A DNA stretch of 64,000 nucleotides from Bacteroidota bacterium (GCA_016720935.1 JADKJP010000003.1:372001-436000); one strand, 5' to 3'; counted from the first letter of the stretch, positions 28,260-37,172 are shown. A program made the numbers and translations. The notes: generated by a model not told the origin, from the sequence alone.

Positions 28260-30446
28260 TCATTGTTTTACAAATGTCAATGATTGCCCATTCACCCAGA
28301 TAAAATACAAATCCGGTTCAAGTTTTGAAACATCAAGAGAAAATGAAGAATAGTTATTTGCAATTTCTTTTTCAATAACCAATCTTCCAAGAACGTCTCT
28401 CACTTCAATATTATTTTTTGAACTATTTCCTTTAAACCAAATCGTCAGATAATTTTTTGTCGGGTTAGGAGAGATGAAAAAATCTTTTTCGCGAAGTTCT
28501 GAATTGGTGATGCCGCTAATTACTGGAGAATCATCTGGGTTCACGATGTTTGCTGCAGTATAATACACAAGCACCGCGGTTTCATTTGAAGGAGCAGAGT
28601 TTCCCCAGCCCGGAACATTAATTACCGGAAGATCGTTGCCGATCGCGTTTCCAAGAGTGTCGGCAGTCTGACGTCCAACAGCGACAATACCATTCGCTGT
28701 TTTAAACAAACCAAAAATATCTGTGTTCGATCCTCCTTGTTGTGTAAGTGTGTCCCATTGACCGACTACAAGAGAACTGTAGTAAGGGAGAGTCAGATCG
28801 GCATTGTAGACACGCACGAAACTATTCCAGCAACTTTGTCCGCCAAAATCCGGTTTCACCATTTTCTGGTAAGCATTTGCTGTTGTGATTGTTCTTCTGC
28901 CAACTGCACCGATACAAACCCAACCTGCGGCTGTTACTTTCATGTTGTTCTTCGCGAGCCGGGTTGTGTTTACATCCGGCCAACCGGTATTCGGATCAGG
29001 CCAACCGTCGAGATTTGGATCCGGATGAGGAGTTCCAAGACCACCTGTTCCTTCCGCATATTCTGCTACATAGGTGCAATGCAAAAGTGTTCCATCAAGA
29101 AGCTTTAGTTTTCCTAACCAGCTTTCGTGAATGTTTCCGTTGGTTCCGGTGAACTGATTCCTGAAGCCATAAGCGGAAGGATTCGCGCTGACAGTATTTC
29201 CTTCCCAGAAATTTTCTACGTTGTTTCCATGTGTTCTTCCTCCAACTACCAAAGTTCCGGCATCAGCAGGTTGAGAATAATCGATAGCGAGCGCGTCAAC
29301 ATACTGATCGGGAATAGAAACCATCGTATCTCCTGTCGGAGTGATTTCGTGATACAACCTGCTCCACCATTTTAGTGTTCCTGAAGAATCCATAGCGATG
29401 ACAGCAGGTTCAAAATCAGGACTGCCACCCGGTGCAACGCTTTTCATATTCATACCAATGTAAACATCATTGGTTCTTTTATCAATCGCGATGTTTGATC
29501 CACCATAAACCGGACAACAGGCAGCCGCGGAGTATCCTGTGTAACCGGGACTGTTCGCAGTAGGATTGGCAGGATCACAGGGGCCATCAAAAAGAATATC
29601 GACGGGCCACTTTCCTTTTTTTAACCCGCCATTTCCGTCGGGGAACATTTGATCATATTCATTTTGTGTCCAGGAACGTAAGTCGCATCGTCCCCAGATT
29701 TTCAAAACAATACCACTGTAAGAAACAGAATCGAGACCACCATTTGGATAAGAAGAAGCGGGTGTGCCTTTCCATTCTCCGCCATGAATGAGCCAATGAG
29801 TTCTCCAGTTGTTTACAATTCTCCTGTTACCATTGTTGTCGAGACTGTATATCGCTGCCCAGTCGTATGCATGAGCTTGTCCGGATATATAAAAGACATG
29901 TCCGTCATTGGTGACATCCCAGGGCTGGTAATCTTTTGGTCCGGTTTCAGCCCAGACATTTCTTGCCCAGACCAAATCTGTTGGAATTCCATTTACAAAA
30001 TTGTTGTTGAGTTTTGCCAGGTAATATCCTCCGTCATTCGCGTAGGTGTCGCTGGTATTCCCGCTAATGTAAAGATCTCCGGTAGGCACACCGGGAGGAG
30101 TATTGGTCTTGATAAAGCGGACATCTTCCACGGCACCTTGTGGAAATTTTACGACATGCAAAATTGATTGCAAATCGGAAGAGATCTGTAAAATGTAACC
30201 ATAGCGATTAGATCCAAGTCCGTTGTGAATGCCGTGCACTCCGAGAGTTGTCTGCGGAACAGAAGGATTGATCCAGGACAGATCATCCGAATAGCCGCAA
30301 ACGAGAAATGTCCCGTCGGAAATTTGCATGACGTCATAGAAGTTGTCTTTGCCACTGTTTCCTGCATAGGTTACAATATTGTTCTGTGCCAAGGTGTTCA
30401 GACCATTTACTAAAAAAAATAGTAAAATGAAGAAGATTGATTTCAT
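28260..30446 (-). CDS. Large secreted type IX cargo protein, propeller-like
   Basis: From MKSIFFILLFFLVNGLNTLAQ the protein is 728 residues. The frame extends 53 codons further upstream, but these look non-coding. The body has irregular repeats of the type 'GTFLVCGYSDDL', 'GDLYISGNTSDTYAND', 'NGIVAVGRQTAD', like the beta-propeller-type SBBP proteins. The end (FFISPNPTKNYLTIWFKGNSSKNNIEVRDVLGRLVIEK...DLYFIWVNGQSLTFVKQ) is a type A sorting domain. Several Cys and Asp/Asn-rich segments suggest calcium sites. Function unknown, located outside the cell. It converges with the kelch gene. Confidence 0.78.
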   Translation of the reverse strand: MKSIFFILLFFLVNGLNTLAQNNIVTYAGNSGKDNFYDVMQISDGTFLVCGYSDDLSWINPSVPQTTLGVHGIHNGLGSNRYGYILQISSDLQSILHVVKFPQGAVEDVRFIKTNTPPGVPTGDLYISGNTSDTYANDGGYYLAKLNNNFVNGIPTDLVWARNVWAETGPKDYQPWDVTNDGHVFYISGQAHAYDWAAIYSLDNNGNRRIVNNWRTHWLIHGGEWKGTPASSYPNGGLDSVSYSGIVLKIWGRCDLRSWTQNEYDQMFPDGNGGLKKGKWPVDILFDGPCDPANPTANSPGYTGYSAAACCPVYGGSNIAIDKRTNDVYIGMNMKSVAPGGSPDFEPAVIAMDSSGTLKWWSRLYHEITPTGDTMVSIPDQYVDALAIDYSQPADAGTLVVGGRTHGNNVENFWEGNTVSANPSAYGFRNQFTGTNGNIHESWLGKLKLLDGTLLHCTYVAEYAEGTGGLGTPHPDPNLDGWPDPNTGWPDVNTTRLAKNNMKVTAAGWVCIGAVGRRTITTANAYQKMVKPDFGGQSCWNSFVRVYNADLTLPYYSSLVVGQWDTLTQQGGSNTDIFGLFKTANGIVAVGRQTADTLGNAIGNDLPVINVPGWGNSAPSNETAVLVYYTAANIVNPDDSPVISGITNSELREKDFFISPNPTKNYLTIWFKGNSSKNNIEVRDVLGRLVIEKEIANNYSSFSLDVSKLEPDLYFIWVNGQSLTFVKQ

Positions 30447-30688
30447 TCCCGGATTGCAAATCATCGTTGAATTATTTGATAATGAACGAAAATACCGATT
30501 TTTTCTTCTTAGAAAAATGGAATTGGGTGAATTTGATAAAATTAATAAGCCCGAGTGTACCCTGCTTTGGAAGGAACATTCATTTTGGGAGTTTATTGTT
30601 TTCAAACACAGCAGAAAAGCACTTTTCTTTATAATTTACGGGTTTCCGGTGTGATTTTTAAGGAAAAAGAAGATTTGAGTTTTATTTC

Positions 30689-30696
30689 TATATTTG
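30689..30696 (+). promoter_or_regulatory. -7 box before the first gene of the copper island
   Basis: TATATTTG matches TAnnTTTG and lies 19 nt before the GTG start at 30716. No TTG is present at standard spacing. Confidence 0.4.
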
Positions 30697-30715
30697 AACC
30701 AGAATAAATTTATTC

Positions 30716-31084
30716 GTGAAACGGGTTTTACAATTTTTACTTATTTCAGGTATCCTGCTGCAATCGTTCAGCAGTCTTTTTGTTATTGCAGGATACGAAC
30801 TGAACAAAGAGTATATCACGAAAACATACTGTGTAAATAAAACAAAGCCGATGTTGCATTGTAACGGTATGTGTCATCTTCAGAAAGAACTAAAAGCCCA
30901 GGAAAAGAAGGAGCAATCCCAAAATTCTTCTTCGAAGGAGAGGCAGGAATCTGTTCAATTTTTTCAAGTGTCTGAAATTTTTGCTTTTGTAAATCAATCC
31001 GCTTCAGATCATCAGTTCTCTGAATATATTCTTTTATCCCTTCCGGAAATATCTTTTTCTGTTTTTCACCCTCCGATTTCCTGA
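30716..31084 (+). CDS. Small membrane-anchored YC/HC/CHL protein (copy 1)
   Basis: The 122-residue protein begins with a GTG codon. It has one N-terminal hydrophobic segment and then YITKTYCVNKTKPMLHCNGMCHLQKELKAQEKKEQ, a charged linker, and a C-terminal SVFHPP. The three Cys and two His in YC-HC-MCHL suggest a metal site, with copper favoured by the neighbours. A paralogue lies at 33533. Small Bacteroidota proteins with a CNGxCxLxK motif are common near metal-uptake genes but have no established function. It may be exported with an uncleaved anchor. Confidence 0.65.
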   Translation: MKRVLQFLLISGILLQSFSSLFVIAGYELNKEYITKTYCVNKTKPMLHCNGMCHLQKELKAQEKKEQSQNSSSKERQESVQFFQVSEIFAFVNQSASDHQFSEYILLSLPEISFSVFHPPIS

Positions 31085-31248
31085 GGTTTTTCACCCTCCT
31101 CAAAATTTCCGGAATTTCGTTACCGCTGTTCTGAACAATCGGGCAATTCATTAATGATTCAGCTCCGAGAATTTTAAAAGCAAAGTGTATTGCTTTATTT
31201 TCAGCAGAGACGAATTCTGAAGCTTTCATTTATTTAAAAAAACTTCAC

Positions 31249-32280
31249 ATGAAGTCGAAGTGTTATTTAATAATGCTACTGACTTTCATTGAACCACTGA
31301 TTTTTAAATGTCAGGGACAGGACAATAGTCCTGCTGGTGTAATGATTAGTCATAGCCATCCCAAAGGTGGATGGATGCTTTCCTATTCATTTATGCAAAT
31401 GAAGATGAAGGGTAATCTGAGTGCATCCACAAAAATTCCGGATGAGAAAATTTTTGTGGATTACCTCATGGCTCCTCAATCCATGCGAATGGATATGCAC
31501 ATGATTATGTTGATGTATGGATTGACAGGGCGACTTAGCCTGATGGCTATGGGAACTTACACAAATTCTACTATGGACATGAACATGTTGTCGGGTGTGA
31601 TGCACATGCATGGCGGGTCAATGGAAATGTCTGCCAATTCAACAAATATGAGCATGTCTTCTTCCGGTTTCAGTGATACGAAACTATGGTCGATTTACAA
31701 ATTGTTCAATGGTGAATCCTCTTCGCTGGTGGCCAGTTTGGGAGTAAGCATTCCCACCGGTTCAATTTCCGTGGATGGAGGAAATGATCCGATGTTTGCC
31801 GGGCAGCGGCTTCCCTACATGATGCAATTGGGAAGTGGGACAGTCGATTTTATGCCGGGATTAACTTATCTGAAGAAGAGTAAAAAAATAACCTGGAGTG
31901 TTCAGGCATTGTCAATCCTGCGCACGATGGATAATCAGTATGGATATCATTATGGTAATGAACTGAATTTAAATGCATGGGCGTCATACCAGATTCGTCC
32001 TGTCCTAAGTGCGTCTTTACGCGCAGAAGGTTTTGGTTGCGGATCTGTAAGCGGTAGTGATAAAAAAATTTATTACGCGATGGAACCGGATGCAGATCCC
32101 CGGAATTATGGCGGGACAAAGTTGAATGTGCATGCGGGGCTGAATTTTTATCTGGACAAAGGTGTCTTTAAAGAAACGAAAATTGGAGTCGAATTCGGTG
32201 CGCCATTATTCCAGAATGTAAATGGAATACAATTGGCAACTTCGTATTTATGGAGTGCAGGAGTTACCAAATCATTCTGA
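31249..32280 (+). CDS. Met-rich outer-membrane beta-barrel protein
   Basis: The 343-residue protein has an N-terminal signal and then a transporter-like barrel pattern of alternating strands that ends in SYLWSAGVTKSF. Between residues 51 and 136 there are about 20 methionines and several His (MRMDMHMIMLMYGLTGRLSLMAMG, MDMNMLSGVMHMHGGSMEMS). This is a typical soft-metal, especially Cu(I), binding composition. The barrel part shares LMYGLTxRLSLMAxGT with the protein at 35559. The four genes from here to 33907 are tightly packed on the same strand and are probably one operon. A role in copper passage or binding at the outer membrane is inferred. Confidence 0.65.
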   Translation: MKSKCYLIMLLTFIEPLIFKCQGQDNSPAGVMISHSHPKGGWMLSYSFMQMKMKGNLSASTKIPDEKIFVDYLMAPQSMRMDMHMIMLMYGLTGRLSLMAMGTYTNSTMDMNMLSGVMHMHGGSMEMSANSTNMSMSSSGFSDTKLWSIYKLFNGESSSLVASLGVSIPTGSISVDGGNDPMFAGQRLPYMMQLGSGTVDFMPGLTYLKKSKKITWSVQALSILRTMDNQYGYHYGNELNLNAWASYQIRPVLSASLRAEGFGCGSVSGSDKKIYYAMEPDADPRNYGGTKLNVHAGLNFYLDKGVFKETKIGVEFGAPLFQNVNGIQLATSYLWSAGVTKSF

Positions 32281-32325
32281 AAAAATCAAACTAAAATAAA
32301 ATAGAACTATTAACTCTAAATTCAA

Positions 32326-33105
32326 ATGAAAAAAACAAACGCAATCAAATTTCTCGCAGGATGTTCATTCCTGTTACTTGTTGTATTCAGTTCCTGCAAA
32401 AAAGACAAGGACGAAGATCCGACTCCGGTTTCAACAACAGGTTCTCTCATGTTTCATTTGCACACCATGGCTGATACCAATGAAGTGGAAGCTTATGGAG
32501 ATACATTGATCATGTCAGACGGAAGACAAATTACTGTAGGTACTTCGCAGTTGTACATTTCAAACATCAAATTGATTAAAACCGATGGTACGGTGGTTGA
32601 CGGACCTTCCGCGACAATTATCATGAAACAAGGTGTAGAAGAGTATGATCTGGGCAGTGCTCCGGTTGGAAATTACAAGGCAGTTCGTTTTGATGTTGGC
32701 CTGAGTGATGCAAGCAATGCATCTACGCCGGCATCTTCAGATGCGGTATTATACCAGCCATCCATGTGGTTTGGTGCCTCTGCTCAGCCGGATGGTTTTG
32801 TATTTATAAATTTCGAAGGGACAATTGATACAACTGCCGCGGCGACAGGCACTGATCTGATTCCTTTCTCCTATAAAATCGGGACCGTTTCAAACCGTGT
32901 AACCATCACCATGCCGGATGAAAATTATTCTATTTCACCGGATCAACAATCTGCAATACACATGTCTGTTGATTACGCTAAATTGTTCACCGGAATTCAG
33001 TTGAGTGGTGCTGGGAATTTAAGCATCACTACTCCTGCTCAGAATTCAAGTGCTCTTGCAACTCAAATCAAAGCAAACATTTCAGATTTATTTGAATACG
33101 AATAA
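32326..33105 (+). CDS. MbnP-like lipoprotein
   Basis: The 259-residue protein has a lipoprotein signal ending in VFSSC followed by a Lys/Asp-rich tether. The region 40-255 resembles MbnP-type domains: GSLMFHLHTMADTNEVEAYGDTL, VGTSQLYISNIKLIKTDG, VGNYKAVRFDVGLSDASNAS and a late SIHMSVDY-like segment (IHMSVDYAKLF). MbnP is a copper-binding periplasmic protein known from methanobactin loci. In that setting it pairs with the dihaem protein MbnH, which is not seen here. The next gene, 12 bp downstream, encodes a different haem-type lipoprotein. Confidence 0.72.
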   Translation: MKKTNAIKFLAGCSFLLLVVFSSCKKDKDEDPTPVSTTGSLMFHLHTMADTNEVEAYGDTLIMSDGRQITVGTSQLYISNIKLIKTDGTVVDGPSATIIMKQGVEEYDLGSAPVGNYKAVRFDVGLSDASNASTPASSDAVLYQPSMWFGASAQPDGFVFINFEGTIDTTAAATGTDLIPFSYKIGTVSNRVTITMPDENYSISPDQQSAIHMSVDYAKLFTGIQLSGAGNLSITTPAQNSSALATQIKANISDLFEYE

Positions 33106-33117
33106 GCTTCCTTCTGA

Positions 33118-33531
33118 ATGAAAAAATACAGGTATCGAAAAGTAATAACGGCGATTATCATCATCATCGTCGGGATTACTTTTCATGCCTGTAAATATGA
33201 TACGTTGGAAAATGAACCTTGTCAATTAAAAATTCCGGAGAAGGTTTCATTCCATACGGATATTCTTCCGGTGCTTCGGGGAAATTGCAGCACTGCTGGT
33301 TGCCATTCAGGAGGAAATCCAACTGGCCACCTGAATCTGGAAGATTCTCTTGCATATGGAGAACTTAGTCATGCCGGGAGCGGTTACATCAATACAGGTA
33401 ATCCAACTCATAGTTTATTCTATAGCCAGTTGATTTCTGTATCACAACCAATGCCGCCGAATGGAAAACTGGATGATTGTACGATTGAAATGATTTTACG
33501 ATGGATTCAACAGGGAGCGTTGAATAATTAG
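33118..33531 (+). CDS. Haem-type (cytochrome c-like) lipoprotein
   Basis: The 137-residue protein has a lipobox ending at Cys25 (TFHAC) and a domain containing ILPVLRGNCSTAGCHSGG, then MPPNGKLDDCTIEMILRWIQQGALNN. The layout 'F..DI.PVL...C....CH.GG...L.L......L' and the late MPP..L...I..WI..GA is that of c-type cytochrome-like domains in Bacteroidota. The haem motif reads CSTAGCH, i.e. CX4CH rather than CX2CH. It may bind haem covalently with a non-standard spacing or may have lost it. The gene lies 12 bp after the MbnP-like gene and 1 bp before the next one. Confidence 0.68.
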   Translation: MKKYRYRKVITAIIIIIVGITFHACKYDTLENEPCQLKIPEKVSFHTDILPVLRGNCSTAGCHSGGNPTGHLNLEDSLAYGELSHAGSGYINTGNPTHSLFYSQLISVSQPMPPNGKLDDCTIEMILRWIQQGALNN

Positions 33532-33532
33532 C

Positions 33533-33907
33533 ATGTTGAAGCAGCTCATTTCTATATTTCTGATTTTTTGTTTAGTGCTGAACTCCTGCATTCAGCTGGT
33601 TATTTTCGGAGAATTTATTTCCCGAAGAGCATACATCACCGAAAAATATTGTATCAATAAAAATAAGCCCTCCATGCATTGCATGGGGATGTGTCATCTA
33701 AAAAAGATATTTAAGGAACAGGAAAAAAAGCAACAAGATCCGGGTTCACAGGGAAAGGAGTGGCAGGACTGCATTGGACTACCCAATAAATTTCCGGCAG
33801 ACTTTTTTTTATTGCCTTCTGAAAGATTTATTAGAGAACCATTTTATTTGAATAAGATAAACTCCGGTTATATTTTTTCAGTTTTTCATCCACCTTCATT
33901 TGGGTGA
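33533..33907 (+). CDS. Small membrane-anchored YC/HC/CHL protein (copy 2)
   Basis: This 124-residue paralogue of the protein at 30716 has one N-terminal hydrophobic segment. It then has AYITEKYCINKNKPSMHCMGMCHLKKIFKEQEKKQQ, a short linker and a final SVFHPPSFG. The YC, HC and MCHL positions are the same in both copies, as are the KxxKEQEKK tail and the C-terminal VFHPP. Conservation of exactly these residues supports metal binding. It is the last gene of the probable operon and starts 1 bp after the haem-type lipoprotein. Confidence 0.65.
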   Translation: MLKQLISIFLIFCLVLNSCIQLVIFGEFISRRAYITEKYCINKNKPSMHCMGMCHLKKIFKEQEKKQQDPGSQGKEWQDCIGLPNKFPADFFLLPSERFIREPFYLNKINSGYIFSVFHPPSFG

Positions 33908-33987
33908 ATTGTTTCATTTAACATATCGAAAATATTTAAGTTGTGATTTGACTTAAGTGATACATTAATCTGAAAATAAAATCAAAA

Positions 33988-34878
33988 ATGAAAAACACCT
34001 ACATTGCTATTATTGCATTATTTATTACAAGTTCAATGTCGCTTGCACAAATTCCTAATGCAGGCTTTGAAAACTGGACATCAATGGGAAGTTACAATAT
34101 CCCGGATTCCTGGTCCTGTTTGAATACAATGACATCGCCATTGTCTGTTTACACCTGTTCACGCGGTACACCAGGGCATCCCGGTGCATCTTACCTTAAG
34201 TTAGATAGCAAGACCGTTTCAGGAATGGGAGTTGTACCCGGAATTGCTGTGTGTGGAACCATTGATGAAATGACAATGCAGGCAACCGGCGGCTTTCCGT
34301 TTAATCAGCGTCCTGCCAGTCTGGACGGAAGCTGGCAACACATGGTGATGGGTATGGGCAGCAGCCAGGGTTATGTCGATATAGTTCTGACAAGGTGGGA
34401 CAATATGATGCAAATGCGTATGCCGGTCGCTTCAGCGCATGAAGTACTCACAGGGATGGCAATGAGCTGGGAGACGTTTTCAATTCCTCTTAATTATGTA
34501 GATTTTAATTTCCCGGATAGCTGCATTATTACACTTTCAGCCAGCGGGAACAATCCGATGAACAATGATTTCTTGTATGTGGATGATCTGAGTTTCGTTG
34601 GATCTGTAAGTGGAATAAGGGAAATTTCAGCAGGGGGTTTTATACGCCTATATCCAAATCCAGTCAAATCAATAGTGAAAATTGAGATTTCTGAAATAAA
34701 TGTGAGGAATACACATATCTGTGTTTACGACGCCCTGGGAGAAATTGTGAAAGAGGCGGAAGGATCCGGTGATGATTTGAATTCCGGGATAGATGTTTCA
34801 TCCTTAGCGGAGGGACTTTACTTTCTGAACCTTGTTGCGGATGGAAAATCTTATGGTGCAAGGTTTCTTGTTCAATAG
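33988..34878 (+). CDS. Secreted carbohydrate-binding-like protein with type IX sorting domain
   Basis: The 296-residue protein has a signal peptide (ending SMSLAQ) and a jelly-roll-like region starting PNAGFENWTSMGSYNIPDSW and ending DFLYVDDLSFVG, a pattern seen in Bacteroidota surface proteins of the PCMD/carbohydrate-binding type. The middle is rich in Met (MVMGMGSSQG, MMQMRMPVASA), in keeping with its neighbours. The C-terminus (RLYPNPVKSIVKIEISEINVRNTHICVYDALGEIVKE...LYFLNLVADGKSYGARFLV) is a type A sorting domain. It probably acts at the cell surface, and copper binding is a guess from composition and context. Confidence 0.7.
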   Translation: MKNTYIAIIALFITSSMSLAQIPNAGFENWTSMGSYNIPDSWSCLNTMTSPLSVYTCSRGTPGHPGASYLKLDSKTVSGMGVVPGIAVCGTIDEMTMQATGGFPFNQRPASLDGSWQHMVMGMGSSQGYVDIVLTRWDNMMQMRMPVASAHEVLTGMAMSWETFSIPLNYVDFNFPDSCIITLSASGNNPMNNDFLYVDDLSFVGSVSGIREISAGGFIRLYPNPVKSIVKIEISEINVRNTHICVYDALGEIVKEAEGSGDDLNSGIDVSSLAEGLYFLNLVADGKSYGARFLVQ

Positions 34879-35000
34879 ATCAGTTATATTCTGAAAAGAA
34901 TCCGGCAGTGACCGAAAATTATAGCAATTGTTTCACAACAAGATGAAATATGCTGTATTATTTACGGATGGCTTTCGGTTCATCTGGATCTTATGAACAC

Positions 35001-35297
35001 ATGAAAAACTTGAGGCGAATAAAACGATTATTCCTCTTATTGTTCACAATTGTTTGTTGTGCATCCTGCGAACATCATTCGCAAAATGCAACAAATAATG
35101 AAGGAGGACAGGATCGTAAAAACAGTAAAAGAAATTTTCGTCTGATTTCGGATACTGATGTCGTTTGTGGATATCCTGTTGACGATTATTGTTGTGATAC
35201 AGCAGTTTATCGAGATGGGATATATGGATTTTGTTGTCATGGCTGCAAGCATGAATTTGAACTGCATCCGATAAAATACACGAGAAAATTGAATTAA
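35001..35297 (+). CDS. YHS-domain lipoprotein
   Basis: From the ATG at 35001 the product is 98 residues. It has a lipobox at Cys23 (CCASC) and then a YHS-type metal-binding domain, VVCGYPVDDYCCDTAVYRDGIYGFCCHGCKHEFELHPIKY. The paired 'CGxxV' and 'YxFCCxGCxxxFxxxP' are the usual YHS ligands, and the domain occurs in copper and other heavy-metal transport proteins. The frame is open from 34950. The stop codon is immediately followed by a MITE (35298), which separates the gene from its likely terminator at 35519. Confidence 0.75.
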   Translation: MKNLRRIKRLFLLLFTIVCCASCEHHSQNATNNEGGQDRKNSKRNFRLISDTDVVCGYPVDDYCCDTAVYRDGIYGFCCHGCKHEFELHPIKYTRKLN

Positions 35298-35495
35298 GGG
35301 CACCTCTAAAAACCTATTTTGGGTGATGTGCGCTGAGATTTTTTTGCAATATGAGGCGTGAGGAAGGATGATACTGAAACTAAGTATCAGACTGACGAAC
35401 AACGAAGTATTGCAAAAAAAGATCAAGCATTGAAAGTTCTTGATTGAAACCTGGAATATATTAACAGCAGCAGAAAGAGGTTTTTAGAGGTGCCC
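35298..35495. mobile_element. 198-bp foldback MITE
   Basis: The ends are perfect 18-bp inverted repeats: GGGCACCTCTAAAAACCT (35298-35315) and its complement (35478-35495). Two further nested inverted repeats lie inside: TTTTTTTGCAATA (35339-35351) with its complement (35408-35420), and TGATACT (35369-35375) with AGTATCA (35383-35389). There is no ORF. It is too short for an IS and is probably mobilised in trans. A clear target duplication is not visible (TTAA left, TTTA right). Confidence 0.8.
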
Positions 35496-35518
35496 TTTAT
35501 ATTTTGCGGTTCGGGGTT

Positions 35519-35549
35519 AAGGCGGGGGAAAGGTTCTCCCGCCTTTTTT
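35519..35549 (+). terminator. Intrinsic terminator downstream of the MITE
   Basis: GGCGGG and CCCGCC form the stem, followed by TTTTTT. It probably served the YHS gene before the MITE inserted between stop codon and terminator. It also lies at the end of the convergent barrel gene. Confidence 0.75.
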
Positions 35550-35558
35550 GGCAGAGAC

Positions 35559-36515
35559 TTACAAAAAGAAATAGCGCTGTATGCCGATCATATAGACAGG
35601 GTAAAAACGGGCATAAGATTTCTTAATCATAGGAACACCCACGGAAAAATCGATTCGCATGTTCGAATTTAGAATAGCCTGAATAGAGGGGTGAAATTCC
35701 ACGTAATGTCCCGCCTGCAACAGTTCTGTCCGTGGCTGAATATCAACATCATTTTGTGTAACCTTTGCTGCCTGATATGACTTGCCCAAAAATTCCAGAT
35801 ATACATTGATATTTGTTTCCGAATATCTGCTGTATTTGGAAGGATAAACAAGGTAGCCAAATGACAAATTATATTTAATTGCCCTGCCATAATTTAAAAT
35901 GGTATGTAATTCACCACCGAAAAAATCGGGAGTTGTTTCAGAATATTTCCCCGGTAGTATGAGTCCGGAAGTTAATGAGACTGCTAAGTGTTTTTTCAGA
36001 TAAGTGGCAATGAGTCCCATGCCGCATCCTTTTGTGTCGTCGAGAAGATTCGGTTCAGTTTCATCGTGCGCAGCGGAGATGAAGGAACATTCGGCAAATC
36101 CTGCCATTCGGAAATGGGTGTTTTGTCCGTCATTTGTGAGGAAACGAAACTTCCCATATAGATAAACTCCATTGAAACGGTATGGATATTTTAAGCCACG
36201 CGGAAAGGTGCCTGTTTGATAGTTGGTATTTCCGGAAGCTGTATGCGTGTGTGTGATAAGACTGGCGGGAAGATATTTTGAGTGGTGATTGGAAAGAGTA
36301 CCTGTAGCCATGAGCGAAAGTCGTGGCGTCAGCCCATACATTAAACGTAAGGCACCTAAATTTCTTTGCTCACCATATTCATTGTATGAATCTCCAAATA
36401 TTCTGACTCCCAAAACCTTTTTAGGAATGCTGCTCGCAGGTTCATTGTGGGGGAATAATTCCTGAGCAGTGGCTCCAAAGGAACAGAGAATTATCAGGAA
36501 GCAAATAGCTCTCAT
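35559..36515 (-). CDS. Outer-membrane beta-barrel protein of the copper island
   Basis: The 318-residue protein has a signal peptide (ending FGATAQ) and a barrel pattern of alternating polar and aromatic strands, ending MIGIQRYFFL. Its segment RLMYGLTPRLSLMATGTLSNHHS matches the Met-rich barrel at 31249, so the two are paralogues. This copy has fewer Met and more His (HSKYLPASLITHTHTASG). It overlaps the HMA gene by 4 bp, so both come from one transcript. A role in metal export or sensing at the outer membrane is inferred. Confidence 0.62.
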   Translation of the reverse strand: MRAICFLIILCSFGATAQELFPHNEPASSIPKKVLGVRIFGDSYNEYGEQRNLGALRLMYGLTPRLSLMATGTLSNHHSKYLPASLITHTHTASGNTNYQTGTFPRGLKYPYRFNGVYLYGKFRFLTNDGQNTHFRMAGFAECSFISAAHDETEPNLLDDTKGCGMGLIATYLKKHLAVSLTSGLILPGKYSETTPDFFGGELHTILNYGRAIKYNLSFGYLVYPSKYSRYSETNINVYLEFLGKSYQAAKVTQNDVDIQPRTELLQAGHYVEFHPSIQAILNSNMRIDFSVGVPMIKKSYARFYPVYMIGIQRYFFL

Positions 36516-37039
36516 TTGAGTGTAACGTAATACACCTTTTGATTTTTATTGGAACAGGTGTTGATCAGGGACGGCCTGATTTTATTGAATTCACTTTTCG
36601 GTAAGAATTCCTGACCCAGAAATATGATTTCCTTTTCTCCGTTCAGCGTTTGATTCGTGCTGTTGACAAATTGCAGATTGTATTTATTGTTTTGAAGACA
36701 GAATCCGGTGTTGATAGTGATTTTATTGAATTCATAAAATGCAGAAAGATAGCGTACCGAAAATCCGGCATCTGTAACCGCTTTGGTGATTTTTGAAAAA
36801 TCAATATCCGAGCCCGGAGTAAATGTCAATTTGCCCTCTGTGTGTTCCAGGTTCATGTCTACATCTTTGATGAAGGATAATTTACGCAAACTCATTTCAA
36901 CCGTTCGGCTACATGCTGAGCAGGTAAGTCCATTCACTCCGAGCATTGCAGTTTTCACCTGTGCCTCAGATTGTTTCCAAGCGAAACAGAAAATAAAAAA
37001 AACGATTGCTGTTGATAGAATATGTATTCGATTCTTCAT
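36512..37039 (-). CDS. Periplasmic heavy-metal-associated (HMA) domain protein
   Basis: The 175-residue protein has a signal peptide (ending SEAQ). An HMA domain follows at about 30-95, VNGLTCSACSRTVEMSLRKL, with the CxxC metal site at Cys40 and Cys43 and the expected 'FSKITKAVTDAGFSV' near the domain end. The fold is that of copper chaperones and CopA N-terminal domains. The C-terminal 80 residues are not recognised and carry two more Cys. Export to the periplasm is unusual for an HMA chaperone and suggests capture of Cu(I) there. It is co-transcribed with the barrel gene. Confidence 0.78.
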   Translation of the reverse strand: MKNRIHILSTAIVFFIFCFAWKQSEAQVKTAMLGVNGLTCSACSRTVEMSLRKLSFIKDVDMNLEHTEGKLTFTPGSDIDFSKITKAVTDAGFSVRYLSAFYEFNKITINTGFCLQNNKYNLQFVNSTNQTLNGEKEIIFLGQEFLPKSEFNKIRPSLINTCSNKNQKVYYVTLK

Positions 37040-37172
37040 TATTGATAGCCTGATTTTTATAATGGACTGAAGAGCAAAATCAGCCCGTTGAATTATACGG
37101 AAGATTACACGATAAAGTTAATAAAAAACATAATTTTCTTACTGAAACGAACGATTCTTGAATCCTATTGTA

